DNA of 64,000 nucleotides from positions 1,025,581-1,089,580 of the forward strand of contig NZ_CP063169.1 in NCBI RefSeq assembly GCF_014960965.1, in the 5' to 3' direction. The stretch comes from Ruania alkalisoli (GTDB taxonomy: Bacteria > Actinomycetota > Actinomycetes > Actinomycetales > Beutenbergiaceae). The notes under the pieces are model-generated. The model was not told the origin of the DNA. It did not search any database and was given only the letters and a program-made list of their open reading frames with translations. Of this stretch, positions 27,307-35,786 are shown in pieces; position 1 is the stretch's first letter; each line of letters starts with the position of its first letter. Position numbers and translations under genes: made by a program.

Positions 27307-28221
27307 TTAATTCCTGACTGGTGTGAGGGGGAGCGGGGCGAGGATCTCGTGCAGCAGCGTACGCATCTGTGGGTGCAGTGTGCGTGCCGGCGCACGAACG
27401 GTCGCTGCGCTGATGATCCCGCGCTCGAGGAGCACTTCCTTGTGGATGGCCCAGGCCGGCCCGGACTGGAGCCCCCAGACGATGAGGGGAAGGATGAGGG
27501 CGAAGTGGGACCGTGCTTGTGCACGTTCTCCCTGCGTCCACGCCCGGTAGATCTCGACGAGGAGGTCGGTGAACTCGCATGCCGGCATCGTCCCGGCGGC
27601 ACCGCAGGCGAGTTCGTCGAGGAAGAACTGGGCATTCTGACCGCCCATCACGGTGATCGGTTCGGCGGGCATCGCGCGCTGAACATCGAGCAGCTTCGGC
27701 AGGGTGGGTGATGCCTCGACCTTGACGCTGGTGATGCCGGGTAGTTGGGCCAGGTCGGCGATCAGCTCGGCCGACATGGCGACGCCGGTGGCGCCAGGTG
27801 CGTCCTGAACCATGATCTCGATACCTGCGGCCTGGGCGTCGGTAGCGAGAGCGCCGTAGAAGTCCAGGAGCTGTGTGCTCGAGGGAGTCACCATGAACGG
27901 TGGCAGCACCATGGCCACGTGTGCGCCCTGGTCTGCCACGTCGCGCAGCTGTTCGCGGGCTTGTGACAGGCCGGTCGCGCCTACTCCGGCCACGATCGGG
28001 AGCTCACCAGCGCTCGCGACGACGTCGCTGAGGATCTGCCGGCGCTCGGTCGCCGTCAGCGTGAAGGTCTCGCTGGCCATCCCGAAGGTGGCCACGCCAG
28101 CAGCCCCCGAGTCGACCTGGAACTCGACCAGCCGGTTCAGTGATCGGCGATCCAGGCTGCCATCGGGATGGAAGGGGGTAGCTAGCACCGGGATCACGCC
28201 GGCCATGGACTGAGAGTGCAT
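27307..28221 (-). CDS. Dihydrodipicolinate synthase family lyase/dehydratase
   Basis: A 304-aa TIM-barrel protein of the DapA/NanA family. The Schiff-base lysine is K167 in SVKVEA, and the start GVIPVLATPFHPDGSLD is characteristic. The usual YNxP segment is QDAPGATG (Q139-D140), so the conserved active-site tyrosine is missing; this variant belongs to a catabolic subgroup rather than to lysine synthesis. In this setting it probably cleaves or dehydrates a 2-keto-3-deoxy sugar acid made by the enolase-superfamily enzyme of the facing operon. The ATG at 28221 has GAGGAGACGAG upstream. It is divergent from the solute-binding protein gene, with 159 bp between. Confidence 0.85.
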   Translation of the reverse strand: MHSQSMAGVIPVLATPFHPDGSLDRRSLNRLVEFQVDSGAAGVATFGMASETFTLTATERRQILSDVVASAGELPIVAGVGATGLSQAREQLRDVADQGAHVAMVLPPFMVTPSSTQLLDFYGALATDAQAAGIEIMVQDAPGATGVAMSAELIADLAQLPGITSVKVEASPTLPKLLDVQRAMPAEPITVMGGQNAQFFLDELACGAAGTMPACEFTDLLVEIYRAWTQGERAQARSHFALILPLIVWGLQSGPAWAIHKEVLLERGIISAATVRAPARTLHPQMRTLLHEILAPLPLTPVRN

Positions 28222-28268
28222 CTCGTCTCCTCATTGACGGGAGTATGCGCATCGAAGAACGCTCACTA

Positions 28269-28281
28269 GGTTGTCTCAACC
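28269..28281. promoter_or_regulatory. Perfect palindrome in the divergent promoter region
   Basis: GGTTGTCTCAACC is a 5+3+5 perfect inverted repeat, midway between the DapA-like and solute-binding protein genes. It suits a dimeric regulator such as IclR. A related pair, ACAAC/GTTGT with a 6-base spacer, spans the ribosome site at 28362-28377. Confidence 0.45.
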
Positions 28282-28296
28282 ATATAGTAGATACAC

Positions 28297-28317
28297 CAAC
28301 CAAAGTGTGTGTACGAT
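28297..28317 (+). promoter_or_regulatory. Motif shared with the IclR/exported enzyme region (copy B)
   Basis: Begins CAACCAAA and ends GTGTGTACGAT. It matches copy A at 24964-24985 at nearly all positions with one base gap. TACGAT at 28312-28317 could be a -10 box, 64 bases before the solute-binding protein start. Confidence 0.4.
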
Positions 28318-28380
28318 GATCACAACATCCCGAATTGGGAGCGTCTGAACGTGGACTCGCGACAACAGAGAGGTTGTGTG

Positions 28381-29838
28381 ATGAACAAGAAGCATGGAGC
28401 GGGTGACCTGACTCGGCGCTCGGTTCTCCTGGGAACGGGGGTTGTGGCCACGACGGCAGGCTGCAACCTGATCGGTGGCTCGGATCCGGAGCCCACGTCG
28501 AGCGGCAGCGGCAATGGCGGCTCTGGTGTCGAACTGACGCTCGCCCTGGTTCCGGATCCGCCAGGAGCCTCGGAGTTCTACCGGGCGCAGATGGATCTCT
28601 TCGAAGAAGCCAACCCGGGGATCACGGTGAACGTGATCGAGAACCCGGCCGACCAGCAACTGAACGCGCTGGAGCTGATGTTCCAGCAGGGTGAGGCACC
28701 CGATGTATTCCGCTGCCAGGGCACGCCTGCGCTGACGCGATTTGCTGAGCGTGGCTGGACGGCGCCACTCGATGACCTCGTGACCGACGAGTTCACCTCC
28801 CGGTTCGCGGAGGGTTCACTCGCGCCCGCGTCCTCGGGTCTGCACTACGACGGCCATCTCATGAGCGTGCCGCTCGTGTGGGGTGACTGGGGTCCGACCG
28901 CCCTGTGGATGTACAACGCCGACATCCTCGCCGAGTACGGCTTCGACGCCCCGCCGGCCACCTGGAGTGAGATGGAGGAGATGGCCCGTGCGATCACGGA
29001 GGAGGGCAACGGCCAGGTGTTCGGGCTCCACCCCGATCGCCTGGACCTGATGATGTACGGGTCCGCTCCGTACGGCACGCTGCCCAACCTCGATCTGACG
29101 ACCGGGAGCCCGCACCTGGCCGATGACACGCTGGTGGAGCTGGTGGAGATGTTCCGGCGGTTGCAGTCCGAGGGCGTCATCATCCCGGGCTGGGAGGTCG
29201 AAGGCGCCAGCCCCGCGTTCAGCGACTTCGCCGCGGGGCGGTTCGCCATGTACCCGTCGGCCACCTGGCATGTGGCCGAAGCGCGCAAACTGGCTCCGGA
29301 CATGAACCTCAAACTTGCTCCGATCCCGGTACCGGACAGTGGCCGCCGTGCATACTCGCCTCGGAGTGCGGCCTTCCAGCCCATCTGGAGCATGTCCTCG
29401 GAATCGGCGCACCCGGAGGAGGCATTGCTGCTGATGGACTTCCTGGCCTCCATCGACTTCTACCGCGCCTACTACGAGGAGTTCGGCTCCTTCACCGCAT
29501 CCCAGATCGCCTGGGAGGACCAAGCACGGGAGAACCCCGACCAGGCGGGTATCCTCGACGTGTCCGCCGAGACGCTGAGGACCGTCCCCAACCCGCAGCT
29601 CCTGGCTGAGGGTGCCGAGGACTTCTGGGCGGCGATCACCGGTGACCCCGAGCTCCGGGCGATCGACGTGGCTAAGGACGCGGTCATCAACGACGTCGAC
29701 TTCCGGCCGCTGGCCGAGGGGATCGACCAGCGCGTGGAGGAGCTGCTCGTCGAAGCGGAAGCGGACGTCCCGAACATTCGCGACCTGCTGACCTTCGAGG
29801 ACTACGACCCGCTGGCCGACTGGACCCGGAGCCAATGA
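28381..29838 (+). CDS. ABC transporter sugar-binding lipoprotein
   Basis: A 485-aa extracellular solute-binding protein of the carbohydrate uptake family 1. The start MNKKHGAGDLTRRSVLLGTG has a twin-arginine-like motif, and the lipobox ends at C28 (TTAGC), so it is a lipid-anchored protein facing outside. The mature part shows VELTLALVPDPPGASEFYRA, FEEANPGITVNVIENPA and FQQGEAPDVFRCQG, all usual for sugar-binding proteins, and a late AAFQPIWSMSSESAHPEEAL hinge block. The ATG at 28381 has GAGAGG just upstream. It heads an operon with two permeases, a dehydratase and a pyruvyltransferase-like gene. The ATPase is absent, as is common when a shared MsiK-type ATPase serves several importers. Confidence 0.92.
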   Translation: MNKKHGAGDLTRRSVLLGTGVVATTAGCNLIGGSDPEPTSSGSGNGGSGVELTLALVPDPPGASEFYRAQMDLFEEANPGITVNVIENPADQQLNALELMFQQGEAPDVFRCQGTPALTRFAERGWTAPLDDLVTDEFTSRFAEGSLAPASSGLHYDGHLMSVPLVWGDWGPTALWMYNADILAEYGFDAPPATWSEMEEMARAITEEGNGQVFGLHPDRLDLMMYGSAPYGTLPNLDLTTGSPHLADDTLVELVEMFRRLQSEGVIIPGWEVEGASPAFSDFAAGRFAMYPSATWHVAEARKLAPDMNLKLAPIPVPDSGRRAYSPRSAAFQPIWSMSSESAHPEEALLLMDFLASIDFYRAYYEEFGSFTASQIAWEDQARENPDQAGILDVSAETLRTVPNPQLLAEGAEDFWAAITGDPELRAIDVAKDAVINDVDFRPLAEGIDQRVEELLVEAEADVPNIRDLLTFEDYDPLADWTRSQ

Positions 29839-29851
29839 TCAGGTGCGATCG

Positions 29852-30793
29852 ATGACAGCAGTGCCGGCCCAGCGCACACCGTCGTGGCGGCGCAGACGCC
29901 GCCGCGCGGTGCTGTGGGGGTGGCTGTTCCTCACACCGCTGGTCGTGCTCTTCACTGCCTTCAGCCTGTGGCCCATCGTGGCGTCGTGGTGGTATTCCTT
30001 CTTCGCTTGGGACGGGGTAGGCCCACCCGAGGTGTGGGTTGGCCTGGGGAACTTCGCCGAGGCACTGCAGGCGAGCTCCTTCTGGAACGCCTTCTGGAAC
30101 TCGTTCGTGTTCTCCCTGGGCGCCCTGCTGGTGGAGTTCCCGCTCGCGCTGTGCTTCGCTCTCCTGCTGAACAGCGTGTTGCTACGCGGGCGCAACCTGT
30201 ACCGGTTGGCCCTGTTCCTGCCGGTGGTCGCCACGACGGCGGTGATCGGTCTCGTTCTCGCGATCATGCTCGCGCCGGTCGGGGGCGTGGTGAACGAAGC
30301 GCTGCTGACCCTCGGCATCGTCGATCGACCGATCAACTTCCTGGGTGATCCGGACATCGCCCTGCCCACGCTTGTGGGGATCGACATCTGGAAGGGCTTC
30401 GGGATCACCTTGATCTACTGGCTGGCGGCGATCCAGACCGTGCCGAAGGACCTCTATGAGGCGGCCCGGCTCGACGGTGCGGGCGCGCGGCAACAGCTGG
30501 TCAACGTCACCCTTCCGGTTGTCATGCCGATCGCCGTCGTGATCTTCCTGCTCACCTTCCAGCGCAGCCTGAACACGTTCGAACTGGTCCAAGCGGTCAC
30601 CGGCGGCGGACCGGTGTTCGCCACCGACGTGCTGCCGACCTACATCTACCGCTACGCCTTCGACGCGGAGATGGCGGCACCGCGATACGGCTTCGCCTGT
30701 GCCGTGGGCGTGCTCTTCGGCCTGTTCACGCTGATCATCACCTTGATGCAGAGCCCGGCGCTGGCCGGGCGACTGAGGAGGAGCGCGTCGTGA
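29852..30793 (+). CDS. ABC transporter permease (MalF/UgpA type)
   Basis: A 313-aa permease with six membrane spans. The first is GWLFLTPLVVLFTAFSLWPI, followed by the periplasmic block WWYSFFAWDGVGPPEVWVGL. The EAA loop that meets the ATPase is YEAARLDGAGARQQLVNVTLP. The end carries the last span near FGLFTLIITLMQ. The ATG at 29852 was chosen because AGGTG lies 6 bases upstream; a GTG at 29843 is also in frame. It starts 13 bp after the binding-protein stop and its stop overlaps the next permease start by 4 bp. Confidence 0.93.
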   Translation: MTAVPAQRTPSWRRRRRRAVLWGWLFLTPLVVLFTAFSLWPIVASWWYSFFAWDGVGPPEVWVGLGNFAEALQASSFWNAFWNSFVFSLGALLVEFPLALCFALLLNSVLLRGRNLYRLALFLPVVATTAVIGLVLAIMLAPVGGVVNEALLTLGIVDRPINFLGDPDIALPTLVGIDIWKGFGITLIYWLAAIQTVPKDLYEAARLDGAGARQQLVNVTLPVVMPIAVVIFLLTFQRSLNTFELVQAVTGGGPVFATDVLPTYIYRYAFDAEMAAPRYGFACAVGVLFGLFTLIITLMQSPALAGRLRRSAS

Positions 30794-31695
30794 CCATCGT
30801 GAGTCCTAGCACGACCGTCCGCACCGATCCGACGGCGCCGCCGCCACGACCGAACCGGGGGCGAGCCAGTGGAGACCGGCGCCGGATCCGTTGGTGGCAC
30901 CTGTTCCTCCTGCCGTTCTGTTTCCTGTGGGTCTACCCATTCCTGTGGATGATCTCGGCGTCGTTCAAGTCACGTCAGGAGATGCTCCTCGGCGGTCTCC
31001 ACCTGTGGCCGCAGGACTGGACGTTCGACAATTTCCAGCGGGCCTGGACCATCGGTCGCTTCGGCGAGTACACGGGCAACACGTTCACCTTCGCGATCAC
31101 CGCGTTGGTGATCACCGTCGTCACGGCCTCGCTCGCCGGGTACGCACTCTCCGCCAAGGACCTGCCCGGCCGAAAGATCGTGATGGGAGTGCTAGTGGCC
31201 GCGATGTTCATCCCGCACGGCTACACGATCATCCCGGTCTTTGAGCTGGTCAACGCGCTCGGGCTGCAGAATGGTCTGCTCGGGGCCGCGCTCGCGCAGG
31301 CAGCACCCGGATTAGTGGTGCCCGTCCTGCTGTACGTCGGGTTCTTCGGCGGCGTCCCCAAAGAACTGGGTGAAGCGGCGCGGGTCGACGGCGCAGGGTA
31401 CCTGCGGACGTTCGTCTCCGTGATGGCACCACTGGCCAAGCCGGTGACCGGGACAGTCGTGCTCATGAGCTTCATCGGTTCCTGGAACGCCTTCTTCGTT
31501 CCGCTGGTCTTCACCCTCGGCCGTCCCGACCTGCGTACCCTCGGTGTGGGGATGTACAACTTCTTCGGAACCGACACCACGGACTGGACGGGTCTCGCAG
31601 CAGGTGCCTCGATCAGTGTGATCCCGATCGTGATTCTCTTCCTCTTCTTGCAACGGACGTTCGTCGAAGGGATCGCCGGTGCCGTCAAGAGCTGA
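30790..31695 (+). CDS. ABC transporter permease (MalG/UgpE type)
   Basis: A 301-aa second permease. The N-terminal tail is Pro/Arg-rich, then WHLFLLPFCFLWVYPFLWMISASFKS begins the first span in the usual MalG way. The EAA loop reads LGEAARVDGAGYLRTFVSVMAPLAKP. The C-terminal span is SISVIPIVILFLFLQRTFVEGIAGAVKS, with the family ending. GTG at 30790 overlaps the previous stop (GTGA). Its last 17 bases overlap the dehydratase gene, so all five genes of the operon are physically linked. Together with the lipoprotein it forms the importer core; the sugar is not predictable from sequence. Confidence 0.93.
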   Translation: MTIVSPSTTVRTDPTAPPPRPNRGRASGDRRRIRWWHLFLLPFCFLWVYPFLWMISASFKSRQEMLLGGLHLWPQDWTFDNFQRAWTIGRFGEYTGNTFTFAITALVITVVTASLAGYALSAKDLPGRKIVMGVLVAAMFIPHGYTIIPVFELVNALGLQNGLLGAALAQAAPGLVVPVLLYVGFFGGVPKELGEAARVDGAGYLRTFVSVMAPLAKPVTGTVVLMSFIGSWNAFFVPLVFTLGRPDLRTLGVGMYNFFGTDTTDWTGLAAGASISVIPIVILFLFLQRTFVEGIAGAVKS

Positions 31696-32833
31696 CACGA
31701 TCCGCTCCGTGGAGGCGTTCATCGTCCGCCTACCGAAGGAGGGAGCGCCCCCGGAGCGCTATCGCAGTGCCCCGCATGTGCGCAGCATCTACCCCTCCCA
31801 CGACGAGATCCTGCTCGTGCGGATCGCCACAGACCATGCCGTGGGCTGGGGTGAGGCGCTGACCCCCGTGACGCCTGAGGCGCCCGCGGCCATCGTGACC
31901 GAGCTGCTCGCCGGGATGGTGATCGGCACGGTTGCCGGCCCGCCGGCTCCGCTCACCTTCCGGATGCAGGAGACGATGCGCGAGCGCGGCCACATGTCCG
32001 GCCACCACATGGATGCGGTGGCAGCGGTGGACATCGCGCTGTGGGACCTGTGGGGCCGGACCCTCGGTCAACCTGTGCACGCGCTCCTGGGCGGCGCCTA
32101 TCGTGACGCCGTCCCGGTCTACCTGACCTCCGTGCCCGGTGACAGCCCTGAGGAGAAGGCGAGGGGCGCCGTCATGGGCTATCGCGACGGACACCGGCGG
32201 ATGAAGCTGCACCTGAGCATGGAACCTGCTGGAGTGCTCGCCACGGTGGATGCGGTGCAGGGCGCGCTCGATGGGTCGGTGCAGGTGGCCGTGGACACCC
32301 ACTGGGTGCACGACGTGGCGACGGCGCGGCCGCTGGGCCGTGCGTTCGACGAGCGCGGCGTCTGGTTCTTCGAGGCGCCACTGGCCCCCGAGGACATCGA
32401 CGGGCATCAGTTCCTGGCCGCGGGAATGGCGACGCCGGTGGCGGTCGGGGAGGCGATGCGGAACCGGTTCGAGTTCGCACACTGGGCCACCAGGAACGCC
32501 ATGCAGATCGCTCAGCCCGACATCGGCCGTACCGGGATCAGCGAGGGTGCCTCCATCGCGACAGCGCTGGCGGCGCACCACGTGCCGATCGCCCCCCATC
32601 ACTCAATGGCGACCTCGCTCGCCTACGCTGCAGGGCTGCACGTCGCAGCCAGCGCCGAGCGCGTGCTGGCGATGGAGTTCGGACCGGGGACGGTGGAGAA
32701 GTCCAGGCCGCTGATGGACGCGTGGTTCATGGACGCGCCGGTCACCGATGGGGCGATCGCGCTCTCGGACCGCCCGGGACTCGGGGTCGAGGTCGACGAG
32801 GCTGCTGTGTGGGCGCTGGCCGGGGAGAACTGA
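31679..32833 (+). CDS. Enolase-superfamily sugar-acid dehydratase (mandelate racemase group)
   Basis: A 384-aa enzyme of the mandelate racemase/muconate lactonising group. Metal ligands are D206 (VDTHW), E232 (FFEAPLAPED) and E258 (VGEAM). The acid/base residues fit a sugar-acid dehydratase: H208 in a D-x-H pair, and the H307 or H308 (APHHSM) with D281 (QPDIGRTG) dyad. The KxK position reads K176-L-H178, so the second lysine is absent, as in galactonate dehydratase-like members. It would remove water from a hexonate or similar acid to give a 2-keto-3-deoxy acid, the type of substrate the DapA-like enzyme could use. It starts with GTG inside the permease gene. Confidence 0.85.
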   Translation: MPSRADTIRSVEAFIVRLPKEGAPPERYRSAPHVRSIYPSHDEILLVRIATDHAVGWGEALTPVTPEAPAAIVTELLAGMVIGTVAGPPAPLTFRMQETMRERGHMSGHHMDAVAAVDIALWDLWGRTLGQPVHALLGGAYRDAVPVYLTSVPGDSPEEKARGAVMGYRDGHRRMKLHLSMEPAGVLATVDAVQGALDGSVQVAVDTHWVHDVATARPLGRAFDERGVWFFEAPLAPEDIDGHQFLAAGMATPVAVGEAMRNRFEFAHWATRNAMQIAQPDIGRTGISEGASIATALAAHHVPIAPHHSMATSLAYAAGLHVAASAERVLAMEFGPGTVEKSRPLMDAWFMDAPVTDGAIALSDRPGLGVEVDEAAVWALAGEN

Positions 32834-34074
32834 TGCCGGCGAAGGTCCTGCTCCGTTCGGGATGGCAGACCGTGAACATCGGCGATGTGGCGCACTCACC
32901 CCGGACATTGCGGGCATTCCAGCACGCGGCGCCTGATGCAGAGTTGGTGTTCTGGCCCCGGGTGCTGGGGGAGCGCGAGCGGGAGATGTTCCGCCGGCAC
33001 TTCCCAGATGTGCAGGTGGTGGACGGTGCGCTGGACGAGGCGGGCCGACCGGACACTGCGGAACTGGCCCACGCCTGGGACACAGCTGACGTCCTCGTCC
33101 ACGGGTCGGGACCTGGGCCGGTGTGCCGCGCGGATCTGCGCGCCTGGCAGCGTGAGAGCGAGCGACCGAGTGGGTTCTTCGGAATCACGGTCGATCCGTG
33201 GGAGGCTCCCGAGCCGGCCACGCTGGATGAGCAGGCGGTGATGATCGATACCTTGCCCGAGTCGTATCTGGGTGCCGAGCGCGACGTCTTCGACCACTCG
33301 GCGTTCATGTACTGCCGCGACTCGCTCTCCGCGCGCTTCCTGCGGCGGCAGAACGTCGCGAGCCCGGTGCTGGGATTCGGCCCCGATGCGACGTTGGTGC
33401 ACGATCGCCACGACGAGGACGCGGCCAGTGACGTGAGCGCCGCCTATGGCCTGAGGGAGGGCGACTTCCTCTGTGTCCTTCCGCGGTTGCGGTTCACCCC
33501 GTATCACCGGATCCCGGAGAAGGGTGTCGCGGCGCGTCCGGAGAACTGGCGGCGTGACGCGGTGAATGCACTGCACACCGAAGCCGACATGCTGCCGCTG
33601 CGGGCGGCGATTACCGCATGGGTGCGCGACGGCGGCGGACAGGTACTCATCTGCCCCGAGATGATCCACGAGGTCGAGGTGGGGGAGCGATACCTGGCCC
33701 ACGGCTACCCGCCCGATGTGCAACGCCATGTGCACCACCTCGACCGGTACTGGGAGCTGACCGAAGCGGCAGCTGTCTACGCCCGCGCTGCGGGGGTGCT
33801 GTCGGCAGAGTGCCACTCGCCGCTGCTGGCCGCCGTGTGCGGCACGCCGGCGCTGTACCTGCGCCAGCCCACGGACACGATCAAGGGGCAGATGTATCCC
33901 GACCTCGGCATGCCCATGGTGGAGCTGGAGCGCGACGGCACACCTGCGGTCCTGTCGTGGTTGCGGGAGCTCTGCGAACGTCCCGATGACCTGCGAGCTG
34001 ACACTGTGCGGGCGCAGCAGCGGGCACGGAGCCTCATCGAGGAGATGGCACGCTCGGTCGCGGCTACGGTCTGA
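32833..34074 (+). CDS. Polysaccharide pyruvyl transferase family protein
   Basis: A 413-aa protein of the PF04230 type. The N-terminus VLLRSGWQTVNIGDVAHSPR carries the family Gly-Asp start block, ADVLVHGSGPGPVCRADLRAW is the central glycine motif, and GVLSAECHSPLLAAVCGTPALYLRQPT is the C-terminal block with a conserved His. Family members put pyruvate ketals on cell-wall or exopolysaccharide sugars from PEP; a few have lost that activity. Here its ATG overlaps the dehydratase stop (TGATG), so it sits in a catabolic import operon, not a capsule cluster. It might act on a pyruvylated substrate or be repurposed; this is inference. No signal peptide is present. Confidence 0.8.
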   Translation: MPAKVLLRSGWQTVNIGDVAHSPRTLRAFQHAAPDAELVFWPRVLGEREREMFRRHFPDVQVVDGALDEAGRPDTAELAHAWDTADVLVHGSGPGPVCRADLRAWQRESERPSGFFGITVDPWEAPEPATLDEQAVMIDTLPESYLGAERDVFDHSAFMYCRDSLSARFLRRQNVASPVLGFGPDATLVHDRHDEDAASDVSAAYGLREGDFLCVLPRLRFTPYHRIPEKGVAARPENWRRDAVNALHTEADMLPLRAAITAWVRDGGGQVLICPEMIHEVEVGERYLAHGYPPDVQRHVHHLDRYWELTEAAAVYARAAGVLSAECHSPLLAAVCGTPALYLRQPTDTIKGQMYPDLGMPMVELERDGTPAVLSWLRELCERPDDLRADTVRAQQRARSLIEEMARSVAATV

Positions 34075-34086
34075 GGACGGCGTGCC

Positions 34087-34101
34087 GCCGACGGCGTCGG
34101 C
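34087..34101 (+). terminator. Short hairpin after the transporter operon
   Basis: GCCGAC and GTCGGC form a 6-bp stem around GGC, 12 bases after the pyruvyltransferase-like stop. It is weak and lacks a T-tract. The remaining 146 bases to the convergent gene hold nothing I could identify. Confidence 0.3.
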
Positions 34102-34247
34102 CGCGTCTAGCGTGAGGTTGTCCGGGGTGAGCGCCGTCAACACGCCCACGAAGAACCTCCACGCCGTCTCGCAACCGGGTCGCGTGGCCGATCCTGACGC
34201 CCATCCATAGCGCCGGCCCGTTCCGAAGTCGGCGGCGCCCGCCGTGC

Positions 34248-35636
34248 TCAGGAGTAGGTGAGCTGGACGGTGGCCGTGCAGTCCGTACCTGCGACGAGCC
34301 GCACCCAATGGGCGCTGAATCCGGAGGGGAACACGTGGTTCTCATACCCGCCCGGCGGGACGGTGATGCGAGTGTAGGTGTGCCACTGGCCCGTACCCAT
34401 GAAGTCGATCTCGACGTCGAAGGTGATCGCCTCGTCGGCCCCGTGGCTCAGGTGCATGCACTTGTGCTCGAAACCCGTCATCAGATACGGGTCCGACGGC
34501 GTCCCGGCAGTCACGTGCGTTTCCCACCATGGTCCACCCCACCCCTGCGGCTTCCCGAAGCTCCACAGGTCGTCAGTCTTGCCGAACCAGAGGTTGGCCT
34601 GTGGTTGCCCTGCGTGGGCATTGGCGTCGTGGATTGGTGTTGTCTGGTCGCCCGCGAGCACGAGCAGGCCGTTCCAGGAGCAGAAGTCGCCGACCACGCG
34701 CAGGTGCGAGGCAATCGGGCGGATCCCCCAGACCGCATTCTGGTAGGTGATGGAGGGCAGTTCGTAGAACATGCCGGAGGCGTCCATCAACAGCCGTTCG
34801 GACTCCACTTCACGGATCCGGGGCCACTCGGTCGTGAAGGCGTGGTCCTGGGTGTGGGTGGACTTCGGCAGCCGGTATGCCTGCCATCCTGTCTCGGGGA
34901 GGTGCACGTGCAACAACGCCGATGCCCGGTCCTGCCCGACGGCGAACGTGGCCTCGCCCATACCGTTCGCCGTGGCGAGGGTATTGAACTGAGTTCGTTC
35001 CAGGATCAGCCAAGATTCGCCGTCGAACTCTGCCAGCCGACCGTCGGAGAACCCACGATCAAAGTCATCGTGGAAGTAGGAGTTGTTCACCACTACGACC
35101 CGCCCGTTGTGCGTGATCGCATCCTTGAAGTGCGGGTAGCCATGCACGTCGAGCTCATCGAGCAGATCGAACAGCCGGGTGACGTTGAAGGTGTGCACGT
35201 CGACCTCGAAGAACTCGCCTTCCATGCCCAGTACGTAGACCTTGTTTTCCGGATCCTTCAAGTGACGCGCCGTCGCCGTCAGCCGGTGATCGATCAGTTC
35301 CGGGATGGTGGTGACGTTGCCGTCAACGTCGATGACGTGGGGACCGATGAAGAGCTGGTTCGATTCCTTGTGCACCAGTCGATTGGCGTACGTGCCGACT
35401 ACGCTCGCGGGGTGCTTGAGCAGGGTGAAGCCGTCGTCGAGGCTGAACAGCCCGGTCCCGCCACCGGTTGCTGCTTTGTGCGCGACGTAGGTCACGAACC
35501 ACAGCCGTCCCGCCCACGGCATCAACGCCCCGATGCCGGTCTCGGTTCGCACCGGGAGGTGGTCCGCCTTGACCGCCACCGATGGCACCACACCACTGAT
35601 TGCGAACGGGGTCGTCGTGCTGGTCTTGTCCGGCAT
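34248..35636 (-). CDS. Unknown cytosolic protein, probable beta-propeller with C-terminal beta domain
   Basis: A 462-aa protein that I do not recognise. It has no signal peptide or membrane span. Regular units of the form GRLWFVTYVAHKA, NRLVHKESNQLFIGPHVIDV, GRVVVVNNSYFHDDF and NGLLVLAGDQTTPI suggest a beta-propeller, and the last 90 residues (TGQWHTYTRITVPPGGYENH, HWVRLVAGTDCTATVQLTYS) look like a beta-sandwich. Such folds occur in lactonases and in sugar-binding proteins, but no catalytic set is visible. The ATG at 35636 has AAGGG seven bases upstream. It is convergent with the transporter operon and divergent from the second IclR gene, so it likely belongs to the carbohydrate locus. Confidence 0.75.
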   Translation of the reverse strand: MPDKTSTTTPFAISGVVPSVAVKADHLPVRTETGIGALMPWAGRLWFVTYVAHKAATGGGTGLFSLDDGFTLLKHPASVVGTYANRLVHKESNQLFIGPHVIDVDGNVTTIPELIDHRLTATARHLKDPENKVYVLGMEGEFFEVDVHTFNVTRLFDLLDELDVHGYPHFKDAITHNGRVVVVNNSYFHDDFDRGFSDGRLAEFDGESWLILERTQFNTLATANGMGEATFAVGQDRASALLHVHLPETGWQAYRLPKSTHTQDHAFTTEWPRIREVESERLLMDASGMFYELPSITYQNAVWGIRPIASHLRVVGDFCSWNGLLVLAGDQTTPIHDANAHAGQPQANLWFGKTDDLWSFGKPQGWGGPWWETHVTAGTPSDPYLMTGFEHKCMHLSHGADEAITFDVEIDFMGTGQWHTYTRITVPPGGYENHVFPSGFSAHWVRLVAGTDCTATVQLTYS

Positions 35637-35786
35637 TCATCTGCCCTTCCGTCGTGGGCGTCGCGGCGGCGCCCGTCTCTGTGTGCCGGCCATCTTGCGT
35701 CCGGGCGGATGCGGCCGCTAGTCGGTCTGTGCTCTCTGCAGGTTGGCTGTCAGACTGTGCGCTGGACGCATAGTGAGGTGGTGTAG

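Noticed and set aside
34075-34247. Possible minus-strand coding remnant (AWRFFVGVLTALTPDNLTLD)
   Set aside because: The reading has no start, no recognisable family, and passes through the end of the pyruvyltransferase-like gene; chance in GC-rich DNA is likelier.
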